From Candidatus Nanohalarchaeota archaeon (lineage in GTDB: Archaea; EX4484-52), in NCBI GenBank assembly GCA_030632385.1, contig DAOVUW010000045.1, positions 1 to 7,113 on the forward strand: DNA of 7,113 nucleotides, read 5' to 3'. This document shows positions 5,891 through 7,113 of the stretch, in pieces. The translations under genes and the position numbers were made by a program. How positions within the stretch are numbered: the first letter of the stretch is position 1; each line of letters starts with the position of its first letter. Below the pieces are notes generated by a model. It worked only from the letters and a program-made list of their open reading frames with translations, did no database searches and had not been told where the DNA came from.

Positions 5891-7009
5891 TTATTGAGAA
5901 TATTTTTCTTTCTTTTTTTCAATAACAACTTCCAGTTGATCTGTCGCCTTAGAAAAATCATATTCAAATCCATGGTTTTTGTTTGTTGAAATAAACACTC
6001 CCTTTTTTGAAACCAAACGCATTCGAACATGATTATTTGTCTTTGAATGCTCTTTTGCATAAATAAAAAGCGTGCTTCCCATACCAATATAATGACCAAG
6101 TCTTGTCATCAAACCTGAAAGTTTTTTCTCCAGCATTTCTTTGTTAATTTCATCTGGCTTGATTCCTGAAAGAGATATCACATATTTTATTGATTTAGGT
6201 GCAGGTCTATTTTTCATAATGGATTCAAATACATCTGTAATCGTCACAATACCAACTATTTTATCTTCATCATCTCGAATTAGAACAGATGAAATTTTAT
6301 TTTTTATAAATAAATCTGCTGTTTTTCTCAACTCGTCTGTTGTTTTAAGAGTGATTAAATCGTAATTCCCTATTTCAAATATATGCGCTGACAGAGGATG
6401 CTTTTTTTCATCCACTATTTCTCCTTTTGAGATTCTGTTTGACGAGCAAATAACTTTTGTAATGATATCGTGCAAAGCAACAATACCTATATGTCTACCT
6501 TCTTCATCGTCTATCAAAACTCTGCTGATATTGTTTTCTCTCATCAAATTAAGCACTCTTGAAATCGGTGTTTTTTCTTCTGTAGAAATTAAATTCTCTG
6601 TCATGATAGAACCCAAATGTTCTTTTGCATGATCTGTATTCTTGAGTTTGTCTAAAAATAACTCGTCACTTATACCTCCTTGTATTTTACCATTGTTCAT
6701 AACTGGAAGAAAACGCATTTTTGCTTCTATCATTTTTTGAGCAATATCATATACATTATCCTCTGTGTCAATCACAGGCGTATGGACAAGAATAGAACTT
6801 ATATTGTGATGCTTGGGATCAAATTGTGAACGAACAATTGAACGTTCAGTAACCATTCCCTTGTATTTATCTTTATCAAATGCAAAACATACCTCTTTTT
6901 TCTTAAAATATTTCAATACACTGGCAATTGATGCAGATACATCTATTTTTTCATAGTTTACATTCATTATGTCTTTTGCTTTTATATCTTCTATATTTAT
7001 TGTATTCAT
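5891..7009 (-). CDS. four-CBS-domain protein with C-terminal HPF/YfiA-like ribosome-hibernation domain
   Basis: A 372-residue cytoplasmic protein without signal or membrane segments. Four CBS motifs follow each other at about 9-60, 70-122, 132-185 and 205-265, enough for two Bateman modules, which in other proteins bind AMP, ADP, ATP or S-adenosylmethionine. The G-x-x-T-x-x-D ribose/phosphate signature is complete only in the fourth (GIVTITD, 253-259); the third reads GIVALHD, and the first and second lack the aspartate. Residues 273-372 follow the beta-alpha-beta-beta-beta-alpha order of the HPF/YfiA (sigma-54 modulation/S30AE) family: YVISLSGI, helix to about 305, STLFIYAKEH, HVRMRLVS, GVFISTNKN, then DFSKATDQLEVVIEKKKEKY, which matches the final HPF helix with its lysine-rich tail. 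HPF-type domains occupy the small-subunit decoding channel of idle ribosomes. The protein is therefore a candidate nucleotide-gated hibernation factor. It is first in an operon with the phosphofructokinase gene. Confidence 0.85.
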   Translation of the reverse strand: MNTINIEDIKAKDIMNVNYEKIDVSASIASVLKYFKKKEVCFAFDKDKYKGMVTERSIVRSQFDPKHHNISSILVHTPVIDTEDNVYDIAQKMIEAKMRFLPVMNNGKIQGGISDELFLDKLKNTDHAKEHLGSIMTENLISTEEKTPISRVLNLMRENNISRVLIDDEEGRHIGIVALHDIITKVICSSNRISKGEIVDEKKHPLSAHIFEIGNYDLITLKTTDELRKTADLFIKNKISSVLIRDDEDKIVGIVTITDVFESIMKNRPAPKSIKYVISLSGIKPDEINKEMLEKKLSGLMTRLGHYIGMGSTLFIYAKEHSKTNNHVRMRLVSKKGVFISTNKNHGFEYDFSKATDQLEVVIEKKKEKYSQ

Positions 7010-7014
7010 ATCAA

Positions 7015-7022
7015 TCCCTTTT
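7015..7022 (-). promoter_or_regulatory. purine-rich stretch before the CBS-HPF start
   Basis: On the minus strand AAAAGGGA ends 5 bases before the ATG at 7009. It is a partial match to an archaeal Shine-Dalgarno and supports this start, although the pairing would be short. Confidence 0.35.
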
Positions 7023-7023
7023 C

Positions 7024-7050
7024 ATTATTATTATTATTATTATTATTATT
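7024..7050. repeat. perfect (ATT)9 microsatellite in the CBS-HPF leader/promoter
   Basis: Nine uninterrupted copies of ATT (AAT on the minus strand) lie between the likely TATA box (7063-7070) and the CBS-HPF start. The predicted transcription start falls inside the repeat, so gain or loss of units would change promoter-to-start spacing in 3-base steps without altering the protein. Confidence 0.9.
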
Positions 7051-7062
7051 TGTTTTTTATCC

Positions 7063-7077
7063 TATTAATACTTTTGC
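7063..7077 (-). promoter_or_regulatory. BRE/TATA promoter of the CBS-HPF/PFK operon
   Basis: On the minus strand AGCAAAAG runs directly into TATTAATA (7070-7063), the purine-then-TATA order of archaeal BRE/TATA promoters. A start about 26 bases on would be near 7040, within the ATT repeat, giving a leader of about 31 bases. An alternative is that the AAT repeat itself, centred about 28 bases before the ATG, acts as the TATA box for a leaderless message. An A10 run (minus strand, 7089-7080) lies just upstream; beyond it, to the window end, no further gene is visible. Confidence 0.5.
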
Positions 7078-7113
7078 TGTTTTTTTTTTAATTTGTGTAT
7101 TCCATTATTTATT

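Noticed and set aside
5845..6099. 84-codon minus-strand frame spanning the CBS-HPF/PFK junction
   Set aside because: It is the shifted frame of two well-supported genes; the residues resemble frame-shifted lysine/phenylalanine-rich sequence.
6141..6365. 74-codon plus-strand frame
   Set aside because: Antisense to the CBS4 and HPF-like region; no start signals.
7012..7026. Tiny upstream frame ATG AAA AGG GAT TGA before the CBS-HPF start
   Set aside because: Four codons in the leader of an AT-rich sequence are expected by chance; no amino-acid pattern suggests attenuation.
7080..7089. T10 run on the plus strand as a terminator
   Set aside because: No plus-strand gene ends upstream of it; on the minus strand it is an A10 run upstream of the CBS-HPF promoter, more likely promoter context or low complexity.
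1..7113. Defence island, CRISPR array, insertion sequence or prophage
   Set aside because: No spaced direct repeats, transposase, integrase or nuclease genes are present; all sizeable genes fit housekeeping or envelope families.

Overview
This window looks like ordinary chromosome from an AT-rich archaeon, most likely a small-genome DPANN lineage (Woesearchaeota/Pacearchaeota-like). The evidence is an archaeal-length aspartyl-tRNA synthetase (432 aa), an archaeal FlaJ/TadC-type pilus membrane protein, an L7Ae/L30e-family RNA-binding protein, archaeal TATA boxes close to start codons, poly-T termination tracts instead of bacterial terminators, and few Shine-Dalgarno sites. The lineage is an inference; domain Archaea is much safer. 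No rRNA, tRNA, CRISPR array or insertion sequence was seen.

Layout. Bases 1-211 hold the possible 5' end of a leftward gene that runs off the window, plus the AT-rich promoter region of aspS. Rightward genes follow: aspS (212-1510) and a single-domain type II secretion F/archaellum J family membrane protein (1540-2610). A convergent gap with a stem-loop separates these from a small leftward L30e-like gene (2716-2988). That gene diverges from a rightward membrane-anchored thioredoxin-fold protein (3071-4009), and one palindromic TATA box lies between the two. A small polytopic membrane protein follows (4130-4609). It converges on a leftward two-gene operon whose promoter is near 7065: a four-CBS protein fused to an HPF/YfiA-like ribosome-hibernation domain (7009-5891), then, 5 bases on, a phosphofructokinase with the residues of the pyrophosphate-dependent type (5885-4650).

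How the genes fit together. Three products bear on translation: AspRS, the L30e-like protein and the CBS-HPF protein. The most notable unit is the CBS-HPF/PFK operon. CBS domains commonly bind adenine nucleotides and HPF-type domains sit in the small ribosomal subunit, so the fusion could couple energy charge to ribosome silencing. The partner enzyme is a glycolytic PFK that appears to spare ATP by using pyrophosphate. Together they read as a candidate low-energy response unit. The coupling is inference; domain architecture and gene order are visible in the sequence. Two membrane proteins (pilus-type platform, thioredoxin-like) and one unknown membrane protein make up the rest.

Expression signals fall into two styles. 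Genes whose TATA box lies about 25-30 bases before the ATG (aspS, the F-family gene, the 159-aa membrane gene) have no ribosome binding site and are probably leaderless. Genes with a more distant TATA (thioredoxin-like, CBS-HPF) carry purine-rich stretches just before the ATG.
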